From contig NC_066581.1 in assembly GCF_024323335.1 (NCBI RefSeq), positions 33,724,699 to 33,788,698 on the forward strand: DNA of 64,000 bases, in the 5' to 3' direction. A program made the position numbers and the translations under genes. Below are positions 34,742 through 44,925 of this stretch, piece by piece. The notes beneath the pieces are model-generated. The model was not told where the DNA came from. It was given only the letters and a program-made list of their open reading frames with translations, and did not search any database. Positions within the stretch are counted from its first letter, which is position 1; each line of letters starts with the position of its first letter. The DNA is from Lathyrus oleraceus. Its lineage: Eukaryota > Streptophyta > Magnoliopsida > Fabales > Fabaceae.

Positions 34742-35215
34742 CAGGTACATTAGTTGCTTAAGTTCATTTTGAACTTGCTTGGTTGCTTAACCAATTAGGT
34801 ATAACATCTCTTCTTCATGTAGTCTGGAAGACCTGGCTTGTTATGTGGCCAGGCACCTGTCTGAAGTCCTCCTTAAGAGGCAATGTTTGTGATTGTTTAT
34901 CTTTGTCCCCAAGCAGGAAAAGTCCTTTTGATAAGGCAATTGGTAGATAAAAGAGATGTGTGGTCCATCTCCTACTATTCTGTGTGTCATCCCTTCGCTC
35001 ATATTACATGTTGTAGCATTGTGGATCTTAACCCAAGATCTATAGAGTCATTACTTGTGGAGAGAGTTCCAACTTTCTGAACTCCCACACCTTCTGATAT
35101 TCAATGCTCTCCCTGACCAGGGATAAGAGCAATGAGGCACACCCCTCATATCCTTTCATCTGCTTCACCTTAACTCTCAATGTTAAGGTTAAGAGCACCA
35201 CTTACCCCATTCCAG
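34742..35215 (+). promoter_or_regulatory. Conserved LTR block shared by both Ogre subfamilies (Ogre-A copy)
   Basis: Opens with CAG/GTAC (donor-like, 34742-34748), then AAGTTCATTTTGAACTT (inverted repeat), CCTGGC...GCCAGG and CCTC-CTTAA-GAGG hairpins. It ends near ATTCCAGTTGAC. See the Ogre-B and Ogre-C counterparts. Confidence 0.6.
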
Positions 35216-35589
35216 TTGACTTTAAAGTCTAACCCTTGCTTGAGCCTAATTGCTTGTATATAGTGTGTGCTAAATGACTTTGTTTGATTGATTACTTGAT
35301 TCATTTGTACATGTTTGCTTGTTTGCCTTTGTGCATTTATCATCATTAATTGTTCATTATTGCATGATCATCATTTCATATCTTTGTGACACATCTTTGT
35401 TTGTCCATTGAGGAATCAACTATAAGTCCATTAATTGGCCTTTGTTCCTATGATTTGGAAGGGATTGAGTGTAAGACCATTGCATTGGCCACTTATGTCC
35501 TCTTTGCTTAGGGCTTCTGTTTGTTTGTTGTATGTGAGGATGCAATTGTAAGTCCATGTTGTTGGCATTTGTACTCCTATGATCATCCT

Positions 35590-36000
35590 TTGGAGATTAG
35601 AGTAAGCCCAGATAGATTGGCATCTGATATCCATGTTTTGTTTTGCTTTAGGAGATTGGAGTAAGTCCATTTATTGGCATCTGATATCCTTGTTTGTTTT
35701 AGGAGATTGGTGTAAATCCATTGATTGGTATCCGGTATCCGTGTTTGTTTGTGAGATTGGAATAAGTCCATTTATTGGCATCTGATATCCTTGTTTGTTT
35801 TAGGAGATTGGTGTAAATCCATTGATTGGTATCCGGTATCCGTGTTTGTTTGTGAGATTGGTATAAGTCCATTTATTGGCATCCGGTATCATTGTTTTGT
35901 TTTAGGAGATTAGTGTAAATCCATTGATTGGTATCCGGTATCCACCTTTGTTTGTGAGATTGGTATAAGTCCATTGATTGGCATCCGGTATCACCTTGCT
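35590..36000 (+). repeat. Tandem subrepeats in the Ogre-A LTR
   Basis: About seven units of 50-60 bp: GAGATTGGTGTAAATCC, ATTGATTGGTATCCGGTATC, GTGTTTGTTTG. Two alternating variants (ATAAGTCCATTTATTGGCA and TAAATCCATTGATTGGTA) form a roughly 107-bp higher unit. Ogre-B has fewer units here. Confidence 0.85.
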
Positions 36001-37012
36001 TTTTATTTGCTTACTTACTTTGTTGCCTTATTCCAAAGGACACACTTGAATCATTTTCTATATGATTTCAAGAGGTGAACTTCTAGGAAGTTTTACACTC
36101 CTTCATCCATATCCTTTTTGTTTCAAAACCCCTTTTCACTTGTTGACTTTTGAAACTGGTAAATACATAGTGTGCAAACATCTTCATGTCTTTTCAAATT
36201 AAAAACCTGGACCTTAAGTCCTTGACTTTTCAAACTTCACTTTTGATAACACTTCTTTCTGAATTGAATCTTAATCATACTTTGACCATCCTTTTGTGAA
36301 TACTCGTAATCAATTAACTTCACCCATTCAATTGTTTTGTGGCTTTGTCCATTGTTGATATGTTTTCATACATTAGCCATAGGTTTCAATTCTCATAGTG
36401 GTTAATGTAAATCTCACCACATCCTTAGTGAGTTGATTGTAAGTCTTCCATACTTATTATAGGGTTAACCCCTCACTAGTATGTTGAAGTCATCCTTGCA
36501 TGGTGGATTGTTGGTCTTGGTTGAGTTTTCTCCCGTTGATAATGAAAAGCCTTAGTGCTCTTGTTTTAAAATGAACCCACTCATATTTTGGAAATCTTTT
36601 AGCCGAACTACGGCATTTTGATCCTTACCTTTCATGGAAGGTACGTAGGCAACGGGTTCATCCGTTCAAACACAAAAATAATAACTTGTATATTCTTTTC
36701 TCATCTTCCCAATCATGTTTGCACAATATGTCATAAACAAATAAACTTGTTTTTATACAACAAGTGTGAAAAGGGCTCCCTAAGAGTACCTAGGACGTTT
36801 TGGGTGTCTAACACCTTCCCATTGCGTAATTAACCCCTTACCCAGATTCTCTTATCTTTTCATTAGTTTTCTATGTGTAAAACTTCTTAGGCTTTTGTTC
36901 GCTTTTTAGCCATTCCTTTGGATAAATAAAAGTGCGGTGGCGACTCGATTTCTTTGTATGCTTTGCTTTTGATTTAATCAATAGATCATAAAGCGACGAA
37001 TACATCGCTACA

Positions 37013-37744
37013 CAATGGACTTGAAACCGTCATTATATGTGTTTTCCGTAGTAGTGAAATCACGTATTTTAATCTTTTAATTATGATAAATACAACAAAA
37101 ATGGTGACTGGTCACTCTCTCTCACAAATAAAGAGAATACACTTTATTCTACCTTGAAAATATACTTCTCCCTCTTTAGCATTATCAAAAAGAAGGGAAG
37201 CATAAAAAATATAGATGGACACACAATGACATAGATCACAAATAATCATTTAAGAAACATAATTTAATATTTAATAGGGTAATTCAATGAAGAAAAAACA
37301 CGCGGGAAAGTAAACACACATTAATGTAGAAAAACAAAACGTGGAACAAGACGACTACCCGTTGCCACTATTATCATTAAAATTTGGTTACTCTTTGGAG
37401 AGCTAAGGAGTTCTCTTGAAAGACTAAGAGGATGGTCGAAATCATCTCTTCAAAAGTCAGATCTTGATGAGCCTCAATATCATTCGAGTCCATATTTATT
37501 GTTTAATGCTCTAAATCTCCATTATTGACTCAGATCTTTGATTTTACTCAAAGACTTTGATCTGATATGAATGAGAGATATTGTATTTGTATGATCACCT
37601 TCCACAGATAATCTAGCATTGATTAAAAATCTTGGTGACTAAATTTCCATAGGAAAGTCAAACTTTATTGCTCATCTGACAACTAAACATATGACGATCA
37701 TTCGATATGCCCGTTTTTTTTAAAGTTATGAGTCAACAAACATA

Positions 37745-37746
<2 letters not shown>
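37013..37746. other. Unassigned AT-rich DNA
   Basis: Host-like flank of Ogre-A. No reading frame, repeat or RNA gene is supported. Confidence 0.5.

Positions 37747-37830
<84 letters not shown>
37747..37830. repeat. (AT)n microsatellite, about 42 units
   Basis: Uninterrupted AT dinucleotide run of 84 bp. An apparent Tyr-Ile repeat ORF across it is an artefact. Confidence 0.97.
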
Positions 37831-37834
<4 letters not shown>

Positions 37835-37943
37835 TCAAGAGATCTTCAAGGTTTTCTCTATGAAGGTTAACTATGTCTTATTTGAATACTAATACTAAAG
37901 CATAATTTTATGATCACTAATCATAAGAAGAAACTATTTACTT

Positions 37944-38640
37944 GAAGTTGCTAGATCAAGCGCTGATGTGGAATTTAGAGTTATGGAACAAAGGATTTGT
38001 GAATTATTATGAATGAAAAATTTGTGTCGCACAACCTCTTGGTTTTTATGTGAAGAAACATAAAATTGAGAAAGGAATTATATGAGCTAAACAAGCATCA
38101 AGAGAATAAATGGATTTTTAAAGTGAAATCGGTTTCATCAAATGTTTGTTTGAGCATGAAATGTACACGAGAATAAACACCAGCAAAAAAGACAGTCATT
38201 TTTACATCTTTAGATTGAGTATTCGGTAGTCATATGTAGTGGGAAAAAAAACTTATATAAGTGAATTCAAGAAGGATGCGACAAAGGAGTTTAAGATGAT
38301 TGATCTAGACCACATCATATTTTTTTGTTGGCATTGAGTTTCAAAGAACTGATAGAGATCTACAAATGCACAAGATGAGATGATATACTAGTTAAATTCT
38401 CAAAAGATTTGAGATTGAGTATTTCAATTTGAACAAAGACTCCAATTGTCAAATAATGCAGAAGAATGTGAAGTTGACTTGATTCAATATAAAAAGTTCA
38501 TTGGACAATTAATATAAGGTCGGACCTTACATGGCATGAAATCCTTTGCAAAATATATATTTTTAGTAAGTGTAAGAAGAAATTCATTTTTAATTAGAGA
38601 AGCAATAATCTTCTTGGTGCTTAAGAAAAGAAAAAGTAGT
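37944..38640 (+). pseudogene. Scrambled Ty1/copia pol remnant (RNase H fragment, then RT)
   Basis: 37944-38009 reads VARSSADVEFRVMEQRICEL, a clear copia RNase H motif. Directly after it, RT motifs occur in several frames: QPLGFYVKK and KQASRE near 38030-38110, GFIKCLFEHEMYT near 38130, EFKKDATKEFKMID near 38263, FVGIEFQRTDRDLQMH near 38325 and YKKFIGQL near 38490. Many stops and frameshifts are present. In intact copia elements RNase H lies after RT, so the order here is rearranged or two copies have been joined. No LTRs found. Confidence 0.8.
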
Positions 38641-38764
38641 AAAATCATTTCAGAATGTGTGTGTGTGATACTAACAACATTTCGACATAGTAAAAACCAC
38701 TTTTAAACTAAGATTAAAATCTCACCTTAGTCTATAATATTGTCGATGTGGGACTCATTATTTT

Positions 38765-38860
38765 GTTATAGAGTATGGCTTCAATCAATCACTTGGTGTT
38801 ATAGAGTATGGCTTCAATGAATCACTTGGTGTTATAGAGTATGGCTTCAATCAATCACTT
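38765..38860. repeat. 33-bp tandem repeat, three copies
   Basis: The unit begins GTTATAGAGTATGGCTTCAA and ends TCAATCACTTGGT. The copies differ by one base (TCAATCAATC or TCAATGAATC); the third lacks its last three bases. Confidence 0.9.
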
Positions 38861-41139
38861 AACTTGCGTTTAGAGGTTCCGTTAATAAAAATATGATAGT
38901 TCAAAAATAAAACATGTTAGTTTATATAATAGTTTATGAGATGATTCAAGTAAGATATTTGAACTGAAACAAATATGTAATTCAAAGTAATTGCTCAGGC
39001 GATAATAAAAGTTAACAATATAGCGAATATTATAAATGAGAAAATTTGAACTGGAATTGGGTGGGGGCCGCGCGAACGCAGGCCCCCTCAGCAACAAATT
39101 ATGATGTAGGCTCCACCACTTGGGTAGACCTTAGGAAAGCACCCCTCCTAAGTGCAATGGAGGTCACAATCCTAGGCCATGGGCCTTCATGATCACCCAT
39201 CGACCCCATCCAGGTAAGTATGTTGCAACGTTGCATATCACTTTTTATTTATAACCTTCTATCACATTGCATAGGTACAACACTATCGATGTGGGACTAA
39301 ATGGCTGCTTACAATTTTTTAACAATGCACTAGTCACACTTGAGATCCTTTTTACTTAGAGCTGCGCCCAAACTATTTTTTCTTCTTAAAGCACATGTTT
39401 TATCATAGATTAATCAACTGTTATAGGCACTACCTTTGAAACATCCATATCAACAAATCTTGCAATAAAAGATGTTCCAATTTCAAAGCCAACGTTCACT
39501 GTTTTCTTCTCTTACACTTTCTTTACATTTTTTATCCAATATTTCTCACAATAATATTACTATACAAATTAGCTCAGTTACCATTAAACAGTAGTTTTTT
39601 AGATTCAACAGCAAGTCTATTGTCTCTTGGTGAGAAACACACAATATATAAATGCTAGTATTTATTTGATAACTATGACCTGATGCCATTTCCCTTAGTA
39701 TCTGCTTATCTTTGAATATGCTTCAACTGTTCCATAACCTGTTTTTTCCAATTTATTTACTACAACTTTCAGTCATTGTTTGTGGATTCATACCAAATAT
39801 TCATATGGTGCTGTGTGTTTGTGTGTTTGAGCTCTTATTCCACTTCAATGTTCCATTTTGATTATTAATCCAAGAAGTTTAAGTATATTTACATGCAGAC
39901 ACTTTCCTTGTGTACACCACTGCATCCTTCTCTTCAATTCTAGGTAATTTTTCAGTAATTTCCCCCATCAGTTCCTCAAAAGCAAAGCTGTGATAGTTCT
40001 GTGTTTGAAATTTTTGTAGATGTATATCAGTACAGTCGATGAGTTTTATAATATTGTTCACTGTGATTATCCAATAACACTAGTTATCATGATGTTTCAA
40101 AATTTTGCAAGTTGTATTTAGATTTTCGGGTTATTGTTGTGTGCAAGTTATGCAATCGAATTTTATTTAACGAAATCAAGTGCACAAGCTGTCTCTGATG
40201 CTATGTAGCTGCGCCGTTGCCATGATCACCAATACAATAGGTTTGTGAACAACGTAGGTTCGATTTCTTCATTACATCATGTTATTTGGTTTTATACTCT
40301 TCTCATGATATTGTGATTTTCCAATCAATGTAATTGTAATTACTTGATTTACTAGGGACTAGATTTCAATGACAGGGACTAGATTGCATTAGTCAAGCTA
40401 TTTTTCATTACTCAATTTCTTTTTTCTGCATGTAAGAGGTGGGCGTAATAGAAAGTTAGAAACAACGTCAATTTTTCGATTGCCAAAAAGAAGAATGGGG
40501 ATGGCTGTGAATCTCAACTTATGATGACCGTAATTTTTAATATGACAGCACCAAGATGTTAATTTGAACCGTTACTCGATGTCCGGCCTAGAAGACCACT
40601 TTACAGGACCCTTGCACCCTTGCATGTAACAGATATCAACTTCTAGGACCAAGATGTTAAAAATGAATTTGAAAGCAATATAAAAAAATATTGGCTCAAA
40701 CAAAAATGTAGGAATATAAACATCTTATCTATAAGTGAGATCAATTTTCCTCAATTTTTATTCGAAAATCGTAAACAAGTGAGTTGAAATTGAAATATGT
40801 TAATTTTCAAGACAATATTACACAGGATCGAGGACAGAGCATAAAACTAATTTCTGCCAAACAATTTTGTTCTTACTCTCTTCAGCTGAACAAAAAGATT
40901 CTCTTTAGTTCTGCCTAAGTACATCCCAAAAATTGCAGACTAACAAACTCAAGCAACTATTTGGCAAAATATCTCATCCTGACATTTGATTATTGTGAGC
41001 GATTCCGCAGTCTAGTGCATTTGACGGCTTGATCTGAACCAAATAAAACTGAGCACGAGTCTAGATCCATTCAGGCATATATGTGCACCTATAACAGACA
41101 AGGCTTCCTTGCAGTTTAATATCTAGCCTCTCAATTCTT
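38861..41139. other. Intergenic host-like DNA
   Basis: AT-rich. Contains a short GC-rich patch (about 39060-39230) and two CGATGTGGGACT words (38743 and 39279) that may belong to an unrecognised repeat. AATAAA on the minus strand (40762-40757) is a possible poly(A) signal for the SEC-C gene. Otherwise nothing is supported. Confidence 0.4.
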
Positions 41140-43797
41140 TCAATCCTTTCCACAGCACCTACATAAATAAATGTTAAGAAGCATAAGCTGATAAATTTTG
41201 AAAAATTTATCACAAATAACACCCTGCTAGTATATTGAAATTCAAAACAGTTGGAGGAAAAAAAGATGTTTTCACCTTTTTCAATAGAAAGGAATTAAAA
41301 ATAAAAACTGAAAAATGATGAGTTATGTTTATAAATAGACATGCAATAGTTTTCACACTATGATACTGATACATACATATTAAAACACCAAATCCTAATT
41401 TTGAAAATATACAAAAACTAGTAAGAAATTATAGTTTTTTCTCAGTAAGAGAATAAGAAATTTAGTTTAATCATAACGGTCAGAGACATAAGAAATTAAA
41501 AAAAAAAGTTACTAGGAAGTAAACTAATTTAATATCTATAAAAAAATAGAAAAGCACTAACTTATTCTGTAACCCTTTTTGCTTAGCCATGTAAAGATGT
41601 ACATTAAGTCCAGCTAGTATGTAAAAATTTGAAAAACCCCAAAAACTTTACCATGTAAAGATACTTAGCTTTTCTAATTGAGAAATATGAGTGAACTACT
41701 ATAAAACAGAAAAAAGAGCAAGGAATTAGCTTGTTCTCAAAAGATTTTCTATATTTTGAACAGAAAGTAAATAAAAACCTTTTATATCTCTTCTTCGATC
41801 CACATGGACAGGGGGCATTCCTGCTAACTTGTCCACTTTTAGCCAAATTAGACCTTGCAAGATCCAATGGATTTGTACCGACCAGCTTTTGGAGCTAGAG
41901 AACAAGAAAAATAAATACGAATGGTTACACAGATTATTTGATACAGCAAAGTAATCCTCTTATCTCATCAGATTATGCATATGCTCATAAACCCACAAAT
42001 ACTTAGTTATCAAAGAAATTGATTATTGACTTTGGTTTGCATGCATTATATTATTTACATATAGGCACCCAAATCATGCAAACAATGAAACCAACTCTCA
42101 ATGAAATATCAATACCAACAACAAAAAAGACAAAAAAATACATAACAGACACATAAACATGTATTTTTTTTAACTATGGTGTGATGTCTCACAATACATT
42201 TCCAGTAACATGAATCAACATCAAGGATACAGTTTGTGATGGATCTCAACAGAAGAACATAATGCATGGGTTTGGAAACTGCAATCATCACACTGTGACC
42301 GCGCGACACATCAAGCTACGCAGTGACATCATGACTTGACCACTGTCACTGGAATTTCAAACATGCTATACAATATATAGAATGCGTTGAGGCTAATATA
42401 AGCAATTAATATTGAGCAGTGTGGACTACATCCAAATTCACTGGCTTGACAGTCTAAAATAATTGTAAAACCAGTTTGTGAAGCAACCATTTCCACCATC
42501 AATTATCACAGAAAAAAATCACCGGCTAAACCCACGGCTTAGCACCTAGCTAGTCATACTGGTTTTAAATTGCAGTCCGCAACCGCAATTGCAGCCGCAA
42601 TATTGCTGATGCGGTAGCCTCCGCAACTGCATCAGACCGCAATTGCGGTATGAATTAAAACCAGTGGTCCGACTGTTCATTATAAATCACATCAAACAAC
42701 TTCGTCAATGTCTCTACAAGTATTTTCATCAAAACTTAAAATTTCAGAATCCAAAAAGTCAATTTACTTACAATGTAATGAAAATTCTTTACATAACATG
42801 TTTTTTAACTGTATACTTCAAACGCCTCCCAATTAAAATTCACGCCGCAATACGCATTGCAATAACCGCAATGAATGCGATTGCAACACCCCCAACCGCA
42901 ACCGCATCCGCGGCCGCAATTTAAAACCATGAGATACAGATCCAAAATGTGCTCCTTTTTTCAAATGTAAAGATAAAAACGCCAAAGCAAGACCAATTTT
43001 CAAGTATAAAAACTAACATAAAAGCAATATTTTATATCTCTAATACGACAGTAAAAGTGCTAATTAAAGAGGAAGTTTACTTCAGCAATGTTTTTCGGCA
43101 TTGGTTTTCCTTCTTTGTTCAACTCCTGAATCTTCTTCTGAGCTTCTTTAGCCCAAGTAAACTTCGCAAGTGCATTCTCCACATCAGCAATCGTGCAATT
43201 ACAATGTTTCGCCGCTTCTTGTTTATGACTAGTCTTCAAATTCTAAACATAACAAACCAAAATCATCATAAACCCTAAAAAAAACAAATGTAGAAAATTC
43301 TAATAACAAATTCATACAACTTTCTACATTACAGTTTAATCTAAATAAAAAGATACCTCTCCGGTATAATCGAAAGCCGCGAGATATCGAATAATCGCTT
43401 CGTATTTCTCAAACGCAGTAGCGAAAGTAACTTCGCTGCTTCTTCCAACCATGTACTCTTTAAATGCGCCAATTTTTCTCGCTTTCTTCATTTCATCGGC
43501 GAAATCTGAAATCGGATGAGAAATGAAAACCTAAAAGTACGAAGAACGAGAAGAAGATGAGATTGAAGTGAGGGGAATGAAGTTACTGAGTAGCGTGAAT
43601 GATCCGGAGGGGATTTGAGATGCGTCTAGTTGGGGTTGTTGGGGTTTTTGGGGTGTGAAGACGTTTTTGACCTTGTTGATCCATGAATTCTGAAGGTGGA
43701 GCGTGGTGAAAATTGAACGGTAGTGGTGATTGTAGTTTTTGTTTAAGAAATGACGATGGTGATTTGTGATTCTGGTTGAGATGCGAAATGCGGCCAT
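41140..43797 (-). CDS. SEC-C motif protein, probable mitochondrial, five exons (218 aa)
   Basis: Host gene read on the minus strand. Exons 43797-43587, 43505-43357, 43242-43081, 41894-41779, 41158-41140. All introns are GT-AG, phases are consistent and coding length is 657 nt. The N-terminus (MAAFRISTRITNHHRHFLNK) is rich in Arg, His and Asn and poor in acidic residues, suggesting mitochondrial import; an in-frame Met 20 codons upstream (43857) is possible. The middle (FADEMKKARKIGAFKEYMVG and the following DYTGE segment) is helical. The C-terminus ends NAPCPCGSKKRYKRCCGKD, a complete SEC-C zinc motif (C-x-C-x8-C-C) as in SecA tails. The last two cysteines come from the tiny exon 5. Molecular function unknown to me. 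A MITE-like element sits in intron 3 and a partial duplicate lies upstream. Confidence 0.85.
42560..42929. mobile_element. Candidate MITE in intron 3 of the SEC-C gene
   Basis: Starts TGGTTTTAAATTGC and ends GCAATTTAAAACCA, perfect 14-bp inverted termini. Subterminal regions are rich in CCGCAA/TTGCGG words in both orientations. Flanking octamers AGTCATAC and TGAGATAC match at 5 of 8 positions, weak support for a hAT-type 8-bp duplication. An internal end-like sequence (AATTAAAACCAGT, ending 42664) means it could instead be two short elements side by side. Non-coding. Confidence 0.6.
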
Positions 43798-43871
43798 TGA
43801 ATTATTGAATTGATTCGTGTGATTTCGGGATTTTAGAAGGGAACAAAAGAGTTTCAAGGATCGTAATGTAT

Positions 43872-44491
43872 CAATGAAAAATTTATCATAAATAACACCC
43901 TGCTAGTATATTGAAATTCAAAACAATAGAAAGGAATTAAAAATAAAAACTAAAAAGTTACTAGGAAGTAAACTAATCTAATATCTATCAAAAAAATAGA
44001 AAAGCAGTAATTATAGGTCAGAAAGCACTAATTTATTCTATAAACCTATTTGCTTAGTAAAGAGGTAGCATTAAGTCCACAGCTAGTGTGTAAAAATGTG
44101 AGAAACCCCAAAAACTTTATCAAGCAAAGATACACAGACTATTTAGCTTTTCTAATTGAGAAATAAGTGCAACTACTATAAAACAGAAAGAAAAAAAGTG
44201 TAAGGAATTAGCCTGTTCTCAAAACATTTTCTACACTTTGAACAGAAGGTGAAAAAACAACCTTTTACTCTTCTTTGAACCACATGGACAAGGGGCATTC
44301 CTGCTAACTTGACCACTTTTAGCCAAATTAGACCTTGCAAGATCCAATGGATTTGTACCTACCAGCTTTTGGAGCTAGAGAACAGGAAAAGTAAATATGA
44401 ATGGTTACACAGATTATTTGACACAGCACAGTAATCCTCTCATCTTAGTTATCAAAGAAATGGATTATTGACTTGGTTTGCATGCATTTAG
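43872..44491 (-). pseudogene. Partial duplicate of the SEC-C gene (exon 4 with flanking introns)
   Basis: Direct-orientation copy of about 41200-42050, diverged by scattered substitutions and with a 25-30 bp deletion. It contains an exon 4 copy at about 44260-44375 encoding NAPCPCGSKK. The following residues are shortened from RYKR to SKR by a 3-bp loss, and exon 5 is absent. It lies directly upstream of the gene's start, as if a 2.7-kb tandem duplication had lost its distal part where the Athila element now begins. Confidence 0.8.
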
Positions 44492-44559
44492 TTCACTATA
44501 GCCAACTTCAAATTCTTGATATAACGTCAAGTCATTTTAAAAATATTTTTACAATAAAT

Positions 44560-44925
44560 CGGATGAAAAAGGGTTGGGTATACGTACTTGTCCATACCAT
44601 TTTTTAAATACTCGGGTTATCGGTCGTGCTTAGTTTGTGGCTCAATACTTGTCTTCCTTTCAAAACACTTAAAAATAAACGAGTTTAATTCGGTCCTCAT
44701 GAGATGAAAAAGAGAGGCCAAGATGCACCTATCCTTTTAGCTCCCGAGTATTCTGATTGTCAACCGTACTTAACTTGTAGTTAGATGCTTGTCTCCCTCT
44801 AAGTACCAACGATTAAACTCGCATCACAAATTTCATAAACAAAAACTTTTAGGATGAAAAAGAAAGGTTAGGATTCACTTGTCCTTTCAGCTCCTAAGTA
44901 CTTGGATTGTCGATCACAATGGAAG
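44560..44925. repeat. Imperfect 140-150 bp tandem repeat, about 2.4 units
   Basis: Units start near 44562, 44701 and 44850 with GATGAAAAAG, followed by ACTTGTCC, CTCCCGAGTATT, GATTGTCAACCGT and GCTTGTCTCCCT words. It lies at the truncated 3' side of the Athila gag remnant. Confidence 0.6.

Larger units (their letters stand above)
25472..37012 (+). mobile_element. Ogre-A, 3'-side fragment
   Basis: Continuation of the plus-strand element that breaks at 3833. It contains the rest of integrase, a stem-loop array, a 4.7-kb repeat-rich 3' UTR, a polypurine tract and a complete 3' LTR ending CGCTACA at 37012. The next five bases, CAATG (37013-37017), would be its target duplication, but the left end is outside the window. 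Confidence 0.93.
31382..37012 (+). repeat. Ogre-A 3' LTR, complete (5,631 bp)
   Basis: Starts TGTAAGACCCC and ends GCGACGAATACATCGCTACA. It is homologous along its length to the Ogre-B 3' LTR but clearly diverged, so these are different lineages or old copies. It contains a TATA-like box (32526-32533), the block shared with Ogre-C (34742-35215) and tandem subrepeats (35590-36000). The last 110 bp carry AAAAGTGCGGTGGCGACTCG, resembling an additional PBS-like TGGCGACTC word near the LTR end. Confidence 0.92.

Noticed and set aside
36618..36833. 71-aa ORF near the end of the Ogre-A LTR, with a similar one at 4030-4236
   Set aside because: Part of the LTR in both elements, on different strands and in different frames; not a gene.
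37707..37892. Open frame with Tyr-Ile repeats
   Set aside because: It is only the translation of the (AT)n microsatellite.
38882..39097. 71-aa minus-strand ORF beginning in a GC-rich patch
   Set aside because: Only the first 20 codons are GC-rich; the rest is AT-rich intergenic sequence without family similarity.
39060..39230. GC-rich patch considered as a 5S-containing TRIM (Cassandra) or a tRNA
   Set aside because: No 5S box sequences, no cloverleaf and no terminal repeats could be found.
39879..40061. 60-aa minus-strand ORF
   Set aside because: No recognisable domain, no codon bias or splice context; probably chance.
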